Assembly (NCBI GenBank): GCA_021155965.1
Contig: JAJNBJ010000005.1
Coordinates: forward strand, 62,001 to 126,000
From: Flavipsychrobacter sp.
GTDB taxonomy: Bacteria; Bacteroidota; Bacteroidia; Chitinophagales; Chitinophagaceae
Direction: 5' to 3'
Length of the DNA stretch: 64,000 bases
Within the stretch, counting starts at the first letter, position 1, and every line of letters begins with the position of its first letter. The notes under the pieces are model-generated. The model was not told the origin of the DNA, did no database searches, and saw nothing but the letters and a program-made list of their open reading frames with translations. Shown here in pieces: positions 51,016-59,191 of the stretch. A program made the translations under genes and the position numbers.

Positions 51016-52494
51016 CTATTCTTCAGCAAACGCATCTACATCAGTTAATGCGTAGTACGACATGCCCTGGTAGCCGGGATAGAACCCACCTATCTGCAGG
51101 TTCCTGCCGGATGCCATTGCCTGCTGCAGATCAGCTACGCCACCAATAGTGGCATTGTTCACGCTGGTCACTATGAAGCCTTTACGTATATGCGCTTGCT
51201 TTGCCAGTGCACCATGCCCGGGATCGGTAACAACTGCCCCACCTTTCACATAGTATTTCGATTTCTCTTCATCATTCATCGGCCGGAAAGTTGCACCAAG
51301 CAATTTGATGGTGCTCTCTGCTTTGATGATGTTGGTGTTTCCGCTTATGTTTGTCAGCAGTACGTTGGTAGTATAGCTTTTACCATTCCTCAAATAACCC
51401 ACGCTCACATTATCGCCCGGGTGGAAACGTGCTATTTGTCCCTGTACCTCGCTCGAGTTATTCACCGGCTGACCGTTGATGTGCGTAATATAATCACCCT
51501 TGGCAAGGCCCGCTTTCGCAGCACCACCTTTTACGTCGCTGACATACACACCGTTGGTTTTATCCAAGCCATATTTCTGTACCATTTCGGGGCTGGCGGT
51601 AGCGCCATCCACATAGCTAACACCCATGTAGGCACGCTGCACGGTACCATACTGCATCAGGTCGTTCACTGCCTTGCGCACTATGTTCGACGGTATGGCG
51701 TAAGAATAACCCGCATAAGAACCGGTTGGCGATGCTATAGCAGAGTTAATGCCTATTAACTGGCCGTTGGTGTTTACCAGCGCACCGCCACTATTGCCGG
51801 GATTCACTGCCGCATCTGTCTGTATGAATGACTCAATGGCGGACTGTTGCTTGTTCACTCCTATCGAGCGGCCCTTGGCGCTGATGATACCGGCTGTTAC
51901 GGTGGCATCAAGTGTTAATGGGTAGCCAACTGCCAGCACCCACTGGCCCAGTTTGGCATCATCAGAGTTGCCGAACTCCATATAGTCAAGATTGCTCTTG
52001 CCGTCTATTTTAAGCACGGCAATATCGGTAGCGGGGTCTTTACCTACTACTTTGGCGCTGGCCGTGTAGCGGTTGTTGAAGGTTACCGTCACTTCCTCGC
52101 CATTTGCCACTACGTGGTTGTTCGTAACTATATAGCCATCAGGCGATACCACTACGCCCGAGCCGGACTCCTGCTGCGGCGGTATATAATACTGCTGCGG
52201 GCCAAACATGCGGCTGAATACATCATTGCTGTTCGCAACAATGGTACGGCCTGCCGTTGTGGTCTTGATATGCACCACCGCTTTCACGCTTGCATCGGCA
52301 GCGCTCTCAAAGTTTACGCTCATTGCGCTGGCCGTGGCGTTATTACCATACGATACATAGCTCACCGGCGGCTTTTGCGGCGCGGCAGCGGTGCCAATGT
52401 AAGGTACCTTCTCCTGGAAATGTGATACTACGAAGAGTGTCATTACAGATGTCAGTGCAGCTGTTACAATGACCGGGATCAGTTTGAATTGCAT
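51016..52494 (-). CDS. HtrA/DegP-type serine protease with two PDZ domains
   Basis: Periplasmic quality-control protease/chaperone, 492 aa, with an N-terminal membrane anchor (IPVIVTAALTSVMTLFVV). The catalytic triad is His in NNHVV (about 126), Asp in DIAVLK (about 156) and Ser in GNSGGAL (about 233). PDZ1 covers about 285-375 (GVYVSDVKGGAAKAGL) and PDZ2 about 390-485 (GFIVTSVNNATIGG). It probably degrades misfolded outer-membrane proteins, complementing the BamA/OmpH operon. It is a single gene with the shared terminator at 50942. Confidence 0.95.
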   Translation of the reverse strand: MQFKLIPVIVTAALTSVMTLFVVSHFQEKVPYIGTAAAPQKPPVSYVSYGNNATASAMSVNFESAADASVKAVVHIKTTTAGRTIVANSNDVFSRMFGPQQYYIPPQQESGSGVVVSPDGYIVTNNHVVANGEEVTVTFNNRYTASAKVVGKDPATDIAVLKIDGKSNLDYMEFGNSDDAKLGQWVLAVGYPLTLDATVTAGIISAKGRSIGVNKQQSAIESFIQTDAAVNPGNSGGALVNTNGQLIGINSAIASPTGSYAGYSYAIPSNIVRKAVNDLMQYGTVQRAYMGVSYVDGATASPEMVQKYGLDKTNGVYVSDVKGGAAKAGLAKGDYITHINGQPVNNSSEVQGQIARFHPGDNVSVGYLRNGKSYTTNVLLTNISGNTNIIKAESTIKLLGATFRPMNDEEKSKYYVKGGAVVTDPGHGALAKQAHIRKGFIVTSVNNATIGGVADLQQAMASGRNLQIGGFYPGYQGMSYYALTDVDAFAEE

Positions 52495-52613
52495 AGTTTC
52501 TCCTTATTTTTTGTTTACTGTTAGTACATCAAATTTATTGCCGAATTGCAATAGAAAAAAGTTAAAACACGATAAATAAAATGTTAAAAACCGTGCCTGT
52601 GGAAAGTACACAT

Positions 52614-53150
52614 TTACTGCACAATACGTATCACCTTTACAAAGCGGCCCATGTAGTAATCATTCAAAGGCGTTATTGTTACCGCTGCCTCTTTGCCCGA
52701 TGTGGAATGGATGAAGCTTATGCCTGAGGTATCATTGGCAACTATAATACCAATATGTCCCACCCGGCGTATTGCGCTGTTCGTACCTGTAAACAGGACC
52801 AGGTCGCCGGGACGTGAATTTTCCAGCATCACCTCGGTCCCTTCATTTGTAAAATCTACAGATGAGCGGGGAACAGCAATATTGAAATGATCGAAAACAA
52901 AGTTGATAAAACCCGAACAATCGAAACCTTCCCCGGGATCAGTGCAGCCAAATTTATAGGGGGTTCCTAACAATGTTTTGGCAAATGCCACAATACGTGC
53001 AGGCATTATCGTATCGCCGGGAACCTGCCCGAATGCACTGACCGTAGCAGCATGTTCAGGAGTATCTGCGGGCGTTATATTATACACCTCGTTAGTACCG
53101 TGCCGGCAGGATAACAAAAACATTATCAATATGATATAGGCGTACCGCAT
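52614..53150 (-). CDS. NlpC/P60 lipoprotein peptidase
   Basis: A peptidoglycan amidase/endopeptidase of the NlpC/P60 family, 178 aa, with a lipobox (IMFLLSC, Cys near residue 15). The catalytic domain has Cys in FDCSGFINFVF (about residue 80), RPGDLVLF, His in VGHIGIIV (about 131) and a third residue in SFIHSTSG. It may cleave stem peptides in the periplasm. The gene is followed by HtrA on the same strand after 119 bases and preceded by a T9SS gene. Confidence 0.93.
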   Translation of the reverse strand: MRYAYIILIMFLLSCRHGTNEVYNITPADTPEHAATVSAFGQVPGDTIMPARIVAFAKTLLGTPYKFGCTDPGEGFDCSGFINFVFDHFNIAVPRSSVDFTNEGTEVMLENSRPGDLVLFTGTNSAIRRVGHIGIIVANDTSGISFIHSTSGKEAAVTITPLNDYYMGRFVKVIRIVQ

Positions 53151-53227
53151 ACATAGTTAAGTATATAAAATCGGTCCGCGGGGAGGGTTTAAAGACAAAC
53201 GAAATGGTAAAATTCAAGTGTTTCTAA

Positions 53228-54490
53228 CTACCTGTGTATCACTACTTTTTTCTTATACACCTGTTCGCCGCTTACTGTGGTTACAAAATATAAACCTGCG
53301 TTCCACGCACTGGTATTGAGTGTAGTTTCAGGTGTGTTTAAAACATGTTCGGCTATTTCGCGCCCGTTTATATCGGTTACTGTCAAATGTGCACCTGCTG
53401 CTTCTACCCTGACATGTAACAAATCATTGGCAGGGTTTGGATAAACAGTAAAAGCACAATCGGGCATAGCTGGTGATATGCCAGTACTTGCCACATAACA
53501 CAATGGCATTGACCGGCATTTGCAACCATCGCTGTCAAGAGCGGTAACAGAATAGCATGCACCGTTAGTGCCTGTAACGGCGGCACCAGTTGCACCAGGT
53601 ATTAGCGTATCATTCCTGTACCACTGGAAAGATGTATAAGTTCCGGATACCGCGACCGTAGAGCCTATTTGTGAGATGGGAATGGTTACCAATGTAAGGT
53701 TATTCGTTACTATGCTGTCGCTTACCGTTTGCCATGCTATGGTTCTTAATGTGCGGGCAACAGCAGAGTCAAGTCCTGCTGTATAATTTAGTCCGATAGG
53801 GCTTGACCTGAAAATAGTGCTGTAGATCACTGCTCCTGTTAAGTAAGTACCTGCAGCCGACTGGTGTGCGCTGTCAGGCCCCCACAGGTTCACAGTTGGC
53901 AACATCGCTATCGCACGGCGCCACGCGATACCTATCGGCGAAATAACTTCGTGCATAGAATCGTTGAGGAATGCGTAGTTGATAGCTATGGTATCGATCA
54001 ACCCTACCCCCGTAGGCGAATACGGCATATACCCACCCTGGAAAGCCCAGCCTGCAAACAATACCATTTTAGCACACGGACTATAATAGCGCATGCTGTC
54101 CCTTATCTTTATGTGCCCCTCTACTACCTTGCTTGTAGCTAGAGAAGGGAATTTATGATGCCCGAGTACGAACCTCCCCTGGTTATCCTGCAACACCACA
54201 AAATCCCAGGATCCGGTACGCAGCGTATTAAAAACAGCAGGATTAAGCCAATGTGCGGAAGAACCCTGAGCGGCGTCTGCTACCGATATGCCACCGGGTG
54301 TATGTTGTTCGTAATACAAGCCTTTGCCTGCAAGGTTTGCAAAGTTCTGAACTACAGCGGGCACGTCATATGTATATACAAAGCTGTTGCCAATGTAAAA
54401 TACACGGGTAGTATCGGATGCTGTACAGTGCTTTACAGCAAAAAAAAGTAACACCTGCAGGATAACAATACTACCTATAGACCTTGTCAT
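53228..54490 (-). CDS. T9SS-secreted SGNH-hydrolase-like protein
   Basis: A 420-aa secreted protein. After a signal peptide (VLLFFAVKHCTAS) comes an SGNH-type fold: FYIGNSFVYTYDVP (the GNS block with a Ser nucleophile), VLQDN and a late DSAHQSAAGTYL (Asp/His). A proline/Thr spacer follows, then a type IX sorting domain (FTVYPNPANDLLHVR ... YKKKVVIHR). The enzyme is probably an esterase acting outside the cell, though the substrate is unknown and the fold call rests on motifs only. Confidence 0.7.
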   Translation of the reverse strand: MTRSIGSIVILQVLLFFAVKHCTASDTTRVFYIGNSFVYTYDVPAVVQNFANLAGKGLYYEQHTPGGISVADAAQGSSAHWLNPAVFNTLRTGSWDFVVLQDNQGRFVLGHHKFPSLATSKVVEGHIKIRDSMRYYSPCAKMVLFAGWAFQGGYMPYSPTGVGLIDTIAINYAFLNDSMHEVISPIGIAWRRAIAMLPTVNLWGPDSAHQSAAGTYLTGAVIYSTIFRSSPIGLNYTAGLDSAVARTLRTIAWQTVSDSIVTNNLTLVTIPISQIGSTVAVSGTYTSFQWYRNDTLIPGATGAAVTGTNGACYSVTALDSDGCKCRSMPLCYVASTGISPAMPDCAFTVYPNPANDLLHVRVEAAGAHLTVTDINGREIAEHVLNTPETTLNTSAWNAGLYFVTTVSGEQVYKKKVVIHR

Positions 54491-54618
54491 TTTACGTTTT
54501 TAGTTAAAGACTAATTATTGGGGTTGTTTGGTTGGGTGCAAAATACATAGTTTGATAAAAGGCCAATCTCTATTTAGCTATACACTTTTTAAATAATTTT
54601 CTACTCTCACGAAATTTC

Positions 54619-54662
54619 ACTTTGTAATACAAAGTATTTATATTAACTTTGCAATACAAAGT
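54619..54662 (+). promoter_or_regulatory. consensus promoter embedded in a pair of palindromic operators
   Basis: TTTG at 54621-54624, a 19-base spacer, and TAACTTTG at 54644-54651 form a perfect Bacteroidota promoter. Each element lies inside a 17-bp palindrome: ACTTTGTAATACAAAGT at 54619-54635 (8-bp arms, perfect) and ACTTTGCAATACAAAGT at 54646-54662 (one mismatch), 27 bases apart. A dimeric repressor bound at both sites would occlude the whole promoter. Confidence 0.85.
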
Positions 54663-54695
54663 ACTTTTTAAATAGATTTTTCAACTTTAAAAACG

Positions 54696-55004
54696 ATGAT
54701 CGTGAATACACAAACTACCACAAGCAATAAAAGGCTTACAGGCATTCTGATAGCTGCAACGACCCTATTGCTGATACCATTAGTTGCCATGCAATTTACC
54801 AATGAAGTGGACTGGAAAGCAGGCGACTTTATAATTATGGGCACACTGCTTTACGGCACCGGCCTGGCATGCGAATTTGTGCTGAGAAAAGTAAAAGGTA
54901 CAGGATACAGGATAGCTATGTGCGCTATCATCCTGGTATTGCTTTTCCTCATCTGGGCAGAACTTGCTGTAGGTATCTTCGGAACACCTTTCGCAGGCAG
55001 TTAG
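54696..55004 (+). CDS. small membrane protein of unknown function
   Basis: A 102-aa protein with three predicted membrane helices (about residues 14-32, 45-62, 74-95: ILIAATTLLLIPLVAM, FIIMGTLLYGTGLACEFVL, YRIAMCAIILVLLFLIWAELAVG). It resembles small membrane proteins that accompany PadR-like regulators in Bacteroidota, but I cannot name a family. Its promoter carries two palindromic operators, so it is tightly regulated. No regulator gene is adjacent. Confidence 0.75.
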   Translation: MIVNTQTTTSNKRLTGILIAATTLLLIPLVAMQFTNEVDWKAGDFIIMGTLLYGTGLACEFVLRKVKGTGYRIAMCAIILVLLFLIWAELAVGIFGTPFAGS

Positions 55005-55012
55005 TTACTTAT

Positions 55013-55045
55013 TGAAATTTTCACGCAAAGGCGCAAAGGATGCGC
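55013..55045. repeat. CGCAAAGG-type dispersed repeat
   Basis: CACGCAAAGGCGCAAAGGATGCGCAAAGC is a short iterated element with an 8-10 base period; a related piece (CGCAAAGGCGCTAAG) occurs at 46569-46583 after the FKBP gene. It matches a dispersed repeat type seen in many Bacteroidota intergenic regions. Confidence 0.5.
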
Positions 55046-55097
55046 AAAGCACTCAAAGCCCATACTGTTTTTTTAATGTTTAATGGTATTGGCAGTC

Positions 55098-56477
55098 CTA
55101 TCTCACCATCACCCGTTCATTCAGCACACCGTGCGGTGTAGATGCAGAGAGCAGGTACATTCCGGGCGGCACAGAAGTATTGTTACCTATGGTTACCTGT
55201 ACCGGCGTGTTGGTGTTTACCACCATTTCATTCACCTTCTGGCCGGTGATGTTTATTATCGCCACATGCACTTCCTCATTCACAGGTGAAACAATATTGA
55301 CGGTAAATGTGCCATTATTGGGATTAGGATACAGGCTGACAGATACATCCATTTCTGTTAGTTCGTTCACGTTCAGCACGCCGCTTATCAGCCTTATGCG
55401 GTTGTTGCCTTTATCGCAAACAAATAGCTGACCCCGGCTGTCGATCGCGATGCCCTCGGGGAACCACAACTTTGCGGCAGTAGCGTTCATATTATCGCCA
55501 TTGTAGCCGGGACTGCCATTGCCTGCAATTGTAGTTATAATGCCAGCCGCATCAATTTTACGCACACGCGAATTTGCGAGGTCGGAAAAATAGAGATTGC
55601 CGCTGCCATCTATTGCCAGCGAAGAAGGCTCATAAATATTCGCAGCAGTTGCAGGGCCGCCATCTCCACTGAAACCGGGTATGCCGATACCCGCATACGT
55701 ACTGATAATGCCGCCGGCATCTATTTTACGGATACGGTTATTGCTGTAATCGGCTATGTACAGATTACCTGCGCCATCCACCTCTATATCTATAGGGTGG
55801 TGCAATTCAGCAGTAGCGGCGGCGGCGCCATCGCCAAGGGAACCCTTAACACCATTGCCTGCCACCGGTGTTATAATACCGGCAGCGTCTATTTTCCGGA
55901 TCCGCTGGTTGCCCGAATCTGCAAAAAACAAATTACCTGAAGCATCCATTGTAAGTCGGGTAGGATAATAGAGCTTTGCGGCTGTAGCTGGCCCAAAGTT
56001 TCCGAAGTATCCCGGAAAGCCATCGCCAGCATAGGTAGTGATGATGCCAAACGTATCCACTTTACGGATACGGTGATTGCGCTGATCGGCTATGTAAACG
56101 TTGCCTATCGCATCCACTTCAACACCGGACGGATACCACATCCTGGCTGCAGTGGCTGGCCCGCCATCGCCGCTAAAACCACCAAGGCCTGTACCTGCAC
56201 GGAAACCGGAACCGGCAATCGTCCTGATAATGCCTGTTTTCTTATCTACCCTGCGAATGACGTTATTGTTGGCATCCGCTATGAACATGTCGTTAGAGTC
56301 GTTGAAGGTAATGTCTTCCGGCCAGTGTATCATGCAGGTGTCGGCCATTGTACCGTCGCCGGTATAGCCTTCATCACCCTTGCCTACTATAGTAAGGATC
56401 TTCAGTTGTGCCTGGGCACTAACCGGCATATTGGCAAGAAAAACAATAACGGCAAGAAAGTGAAGAAGTCTTTTCAT
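55098..56477 (-). CDS. T9SS-secreted NHL-repeat beta-propeller protein
   Basis: A 459-aa protein with a signal peptide (IVFLANMPVSAQAQ) and six NHL-type repeats of about 54 residues, each with G-x-I-x-T-x-A-G-x-G-x-x-G-x-x-G-D/N-x-x-x-A-T-A-A (IITTYAGDGFPGYFGNFGPA, GIISTYAGIGIPGFSGDGGP). Together they probably form one beta-propeller. A type IX sorting domain closes it (VSLYPNPNNGTFTVNIV ... HGVLNERVMVR). A surface adhesin or binding role is likely; no enzymatic motif. It is convergent with the 54696 gene. Confidence 0.88.
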   Translation of the reverse strand: MKRLLHFLAVIVFLANMPVSAQAQLKILTIVGKGDEGYTGDGTMADTCMIHWPEDITFNDSNDMFIADANNNVIRRVDKKTGIIRTIAGSGFRAGTGLGGFSGDGGPATAARMWYPSGVEVDAIGNVYIADQRNHRIRKVDTFGIITTYAGDGFPGYFGNFGPATAAKLYYPTRLTMDASGNLFFADSGNQRIRKIDAAGIITPVAGNGVKGSLGDGAAAATAELHHPIDIEVDGAGNLYIADYSNNRIRKIDAGGIISTYAGIGIPGFSGDGGPATAANIYEPSSLAIDGSGNLYFSDLANSRVRKIDAAGIITTIAGNGSPGYNGDNMNATAAKLWFPEGIAIDSRGQLFVCDKGNNRIRLISGVLNVNELTEMDVSVSLYPNPNNGTFTVNIVSPVNEEVHVAIINITGQKVNEMVVNTNTPVQVTIGNNTSVPPGMYLLSASTPHGVLNERVMVR

Positions 56478-56803
56478 TTGAATATTTTTTATTTTTTTTA
56501 AAGGCCAAATGGAACTCCCATAAACTTTAGAATCGGTTCAGCAGTTGAATACTCAATACTCCGTTTTGCAAAACCTCAACTTTAGCATGGTCGTGTCATA
56601 ATATCTTTTATTAATACATCAGTAAAAAAGCGAAATCAGGCTTAAAGATAAGCTAAATATTTATTGCAAAATATGTGCCTGAAATAACCCTGAGACCGGT
56701 ATTAACTGCCAGTAAAAATTGCTGCAAACCGGACAACATATTTCCTATTTTAAACACAGATCACCTTAATAATAATTTAATTTGTTAATGATTAACCTAT
56801 TGT
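56478..56803. other. gene-free stretch upstream of the two small paralogues
   Basis: AT-rich DNA shared by the divergent NHL gene and the small gene at 56851. It contains the operator-like palindrome GTTAATGATTAAC at 56784-56796 and otherwise no frame or repeat that I can support. Confidence 0.6.
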
Positions 56804-56834
56804 TTTGTTATTTAGTGGTTAATGATTAGCTTTA
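56784..56834 (+). promoter_or_regulatory. promoter with two GTTAATGATTA boxes
   Basis: TTTG at 56804-56807, a 19-base spacer, and TAGCTTTA at 56827-56834 (seven of eight -7 bases). GTTAATGATTAAC at 56784-56796 is a perfect palindrome and GTTAATGATTAG at 56818-56829 a near copy that overlaps the -7 element. The leader to the ATG at 56851 is about 11 nt. Confidence 0.6.
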
Positions 56835-56850
56835 TGGAAACTTTTGCGTT

Positions 56851-57045
56851 ATGAGACTCATAACAAGAAAATCCGAATGCAAAAAATATGTTGCCGAAAG
56901 GAACATTAGAACACAGCAACATACAGTTAACGCTATAAAACAATTTACAACACTCAGCTATGGCATCACCAGCAAGCCGATCTCAGAGCACAACCAACTG
57001 GTGATCTTTAAAACACAACTGGAGGGGAAACACAACAACAACTGA
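56851..57045 (+). CDS. small paralogue 1 (TRKSECK family, unknown)
   Basis: A 64-aa protein, basic, without a signal peptide. It opens MRLITRKSECKKY and shares the TRKSECK block and a YGITSKP segment with the 105-aa protein encoded 35 bases downstream, so the two are tandem paralogues, this one shorter at its C-terminus. No family recognised. The promoter with palindromes at 56784-56834 supports it being a real, regulated gene. Confidence 0.55.
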   Translation: MRLITRKSECKKYVAERNIRTQQHTVNAIKQFTTLSYGITSKPISEHNQLVIFKTQLEGKHNNN

Positions 57046-57080
57046 AACAAAAGAACACGCAATAATCTAAACAATAGCTT

Positions 57081-57398
57081 ATGGAATTTGTTACCCGCAA
57101 ATCAGAATGCAAACGCAGTACACAAGATGTGCTGATCAAATCTCCAAAAGAAATAAGCAGGAGGGCAAGTAAAGTACATACTCCAAAATACTGCATCATT
57201 GTCAAGCCTTTTCATGAATCATTCCTGCCTTACAAACAGATCGTATTCAGGGGGGTAACCTTCAGCGATGATTTTTCGATAGAGCTGATACGCAGCAATG
57301 ATTCTGTGATCATCAATAACGCCAGCCTGCACCCGGAGCATATTTTCCACTCCAACAACGGAGTGATGGCACAGTGGCGCAACGCCCGCCCGGCTTAA
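57081..57398 (+). CDS. small paralogue 2 (TRKSECK family, unknown)
   Basis: A 105-aa protein opening MEFVTRKSECKRS, with YCIIVKPFHE corresponding to YGITSKPISE in the first copy, then a longer C-terminal part (KQIVFRGVTFSDDFSIELIRSN). Basic, no signal peptide, no domain I can name. Probably co-transcribed with the first copy. Confidence 0.55.
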   Translation: MEFVTRKSECKRSTQDVLIKSPKEISRRASKVHTPKYCIIVKPFHESFLPYKQIVFRGVTFSDDFSIELIRSNDSVIINNASLHPEHIFHSNNGVMAQWRNARPA

Positions 57399-57450
57399 TC
57401 GCCATTCGGACGGGGCTCTGTAGCTTAATGCATAACGAATGCCCAATGAA

Positions 57451-57978
57451 TTACAGTTCCGGTAAATTCATCCGGAACCAATCTTCTTCCGACTGCGCGT
57501 GCATATCTGTGATGCATTTCTTTTCTATCTTCTCCTGTGCATTGCCAATAGACTTTGTTATTAACGGATGAGTAAGCGGCTCATCTTCGTTCATACCCAT
57601 AGACACCATCATTCCTTTCACTTTATCGGAGCCAAACTTTCTGAATAGCGGCATATCCAGGTGCGAATAAACAAGCATTTCTTTAGCGCCTGCCCTATCG
57701 CAGAGATCGGTCTCGGCAGCACGTAACGGATAGTGGCCTGCAAATAAGACCGGCGCTGTATTGCCGGGAGTATTTGTCAATCTGTAGGCCAATACAAACT
57801 TATCGCCGGGGATATTACCAAGTGCATGCCTTAGTTGCCCGAGGCCGTCCTGAAACCAAACAACAACAATGCCGGATGCATTCTGCTGCAACCACGATGC
57901 AATTGCTTTAGTAAACCCTGCTTCGCCCAGGAATATAACATCATTCACCTTTGGGCCTTTGTTTTTTGAAAAGAACAT
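57451..57978 (-). CDS. SecA NBD2-like stand-alone domain protein
   Basis: A 175-aa protein. Its last 75 residues follow SecA in order: YSHLDMPLFRKFGSDKVKGM (cf. SecA SLEDDLMRIFGSDRIAGM), then GMNEDEPLTHPLITKSI and NAQEKIEKK (cf. EEGEPIEHPMISKSIERAQKKVE). The N-terminal 95 residues have the strand-helix pattern of a RecA-like domain (VNDVIFLGEAGFTKAI, GIVVVWFQDG, VLFAGHYPL) but the arginine-finger motif of SecA (QLRGRSGRQGD) is absent, replaced by ETDLCDRAGAKE. It is not a translocase motor. The function is unknown; regulation of SecA or an exapted role is possible. Confidence 0.65.
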   Translation of the reverse strand: MFFSKNKGPKVNDVIFLGEAGFTKAIASWLQQNASGIVVVWFQDGLGQLRHALGNIPGDKFVLAYRLTNTPGNTAPVLFAGHYPLRAAETDLCDRAGAKEMLVYSHLDMPLFRKFGSDKVKGMMVSMGMNEDEPLTHPLITKSIGNAQEKIEKKCITDMHAQSEEDWFRMNLPEL

Positions 57979-58238
57979 TGCTGCTAATATGATGGAATGT
58001 GGATAATGCGATGAAATGCGGTAAATCTATTGTGCGTAAAATTAGCTTTAAAAATAAAAAATGTTTATGTTTTCTCAAAATATTGCAATTAATTGATAAT
58101 CAATTAAAATTTTATGGTAAATAACGGTAAGCACCGTTAAATAACGATATAAAAATACCGCTGAAAACACATTGTTTCTCATTGTAATTAGTTGGAATTT
58201 TGTATTGCTGATACCTCGTACCCATCAAGAAAATACGC
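57979..58238. other. gene-free leader region before the structured RNA
   Basis: AT-rich DNA between the divergent SecA-like gene and the sugar operon. A candidate promoter is TTG at 58172-58174 with GAATTTTG at 58195-58202 (seven of eight -7 bases, spacer 20), giving a start near 58209. No reading frame is supported here. Confidence 0.55.
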
Positions 58239-58335
58239 TCCCTGCGAGCGCCATGGAAACATGAATGCCCGGGTTCTCATACCCGGGCATTTCGCAGGGG
58301 TTGCTAAGCCGAAACAGATACCTGTGAACTTCGGC
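58239..58335 (+). ncRNA. structured RNA with a three-way junction, upstream of the rfbF operon
   Basis: P1: 58239-58247 with 58292-58300 (nine pairs, one G-T). P2: CATG-GAAA-CATG at 58252-58263. P3: 58264-58274 with 58281-58291 (11 perfect pairs, loop TCTCAT). P2 and P3 stack without spacer and P3 joins P1 directly, so all joints are tight. A further hairpin, GCCGAA/TTCGGC with inner ACAG-ATAC-CTGT, follows at 58308-58335. The GAAA loop supports the plus strand. It lies in the predicted 209-nt leader of the rfbF operon, so it is a riboswitch or cis-regulator candidate; it matches no class I can name. Confidence 0.6.
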
Positions 58336-58417
58336 ATGGCCGTTTCACAATAATTAACGCCCTGTGCAATTCTCCTGCCAATCCCTTTAACCTTAATCTA
58401 TTATATTTGCTGCCATT

Positions 58418-59191
58418 ATGAAAGTAGTCATTTTCGCAGGTGGCAGGGGGACCCGTATATCGGAGGAATCCTCGCTGCGGCCTAAGCCTATGATAGAGAT
58501 AGGCGGCAAACCTATATTGTGGCACATAATGAAGATATACGCAGCTTATGGCCATACCGAATTCATTATATGCCTTGGCTACAAAGCGCATGTTATCAAG
58601 GAGTATTTTGCGAATTATTTCCTGCATAATGCTGATATAACCGTTGACCTGTCGAACAACTCGCTGGAGGTGCATAAAACAAGTGCAGAGCCCTTTAAAA
58701 TATCGCTGATAGATACAGGAGTAGATACGATGACCGCAGGCAGGTTGAAGCGCGTATTGCCTTATGTGGGCAATGAACCATTCATGCTGACCTATGGCGA
58801 TGGTGTAAGCAATGTGAATATTGATGACCTGCTGCAACACCACAAAGCAAGCGGAAAGATATGCACCATGACGGCAATACAGGCCACAAGCCGTTTTGGC
58901 GTGATAAAGATGGAAGACAGCGGCGCAATAGAAGGTTTTGAAGAAAAGCCACCGGATTCTGGCACCTGGATAAACGGCGGATTCTTTGTGCTGCAGCCGG
59001 AAATAAAAAACTACCTGCACGATGATGCTGACGATATAATGTGGGAGCGCCAGCCAATGGATGACCTCGCAAGAGACAAACAGATATCTGCATACAAACA
59101 TCACGACTTCTGGAAATGCATGGATACCCTGCGCGATAAGGAAGAATTAGAACACATGTGGCAAACAGAAGCTTTATGGAAAAAGTGGTAA
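58418..59191 (+). CDS. rfbF: glucose-1-phosphate cytidylyltransferase
   Basis: Makes CDP-glucose from glucose-1-phosphate and CTP, the first step of the CDP-6-deoxysugar branch of LPS O-antigen. It is 257 aa. VVIFAGGRGTRISEESSLRPKPMIEIGGKPILWHI (nucleotide loop), LTYGDGVSNVNIDDLL and INGGFFVLQPEI are hallmark. It overlaps rfbG by 16 bases, indicating one operon behind the structured leader. Confidence 0.96.
   Translation: MKVVIFAGGRGTRISEESSLRPKPMIEIGGKPILWHIMKIYAAYGHTEFIICLGYKAHVIKEYFANYFLHNADITVDLSNNSLEVHKTSAEPFKISLIDTGVDTMTAGRLKRVLPYVGNEPFMLTYGDGVSNVNIDDLLQHHKASGKICTMTAIQATSRFGVIKMEDSGAIEGFEEKPPDSGTWINGGFFVLQPEIKNYLHDDADDIMWERQPMDDLARDKQISAYKHHDFWKCMDTLRDKEELEHMWQTEALWKKW

Noticed and set aside
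58207-58300. Hammerhead ribozyme, suggested by the three-way junction, a GCTGATA stretch and GAAA
   Set aside because: The required CTGANGA and GAAA are not at the junction; here GAAA is a hairpin loop and CTGATAC lacks the core Gs.
58304-59104. A 266-codon minus-strand frame opposite rfbF
   Set aside because: rfbF is unambiguous on the plus strand, and the antisense protein has no domain and too many His/Cys/Tyr.
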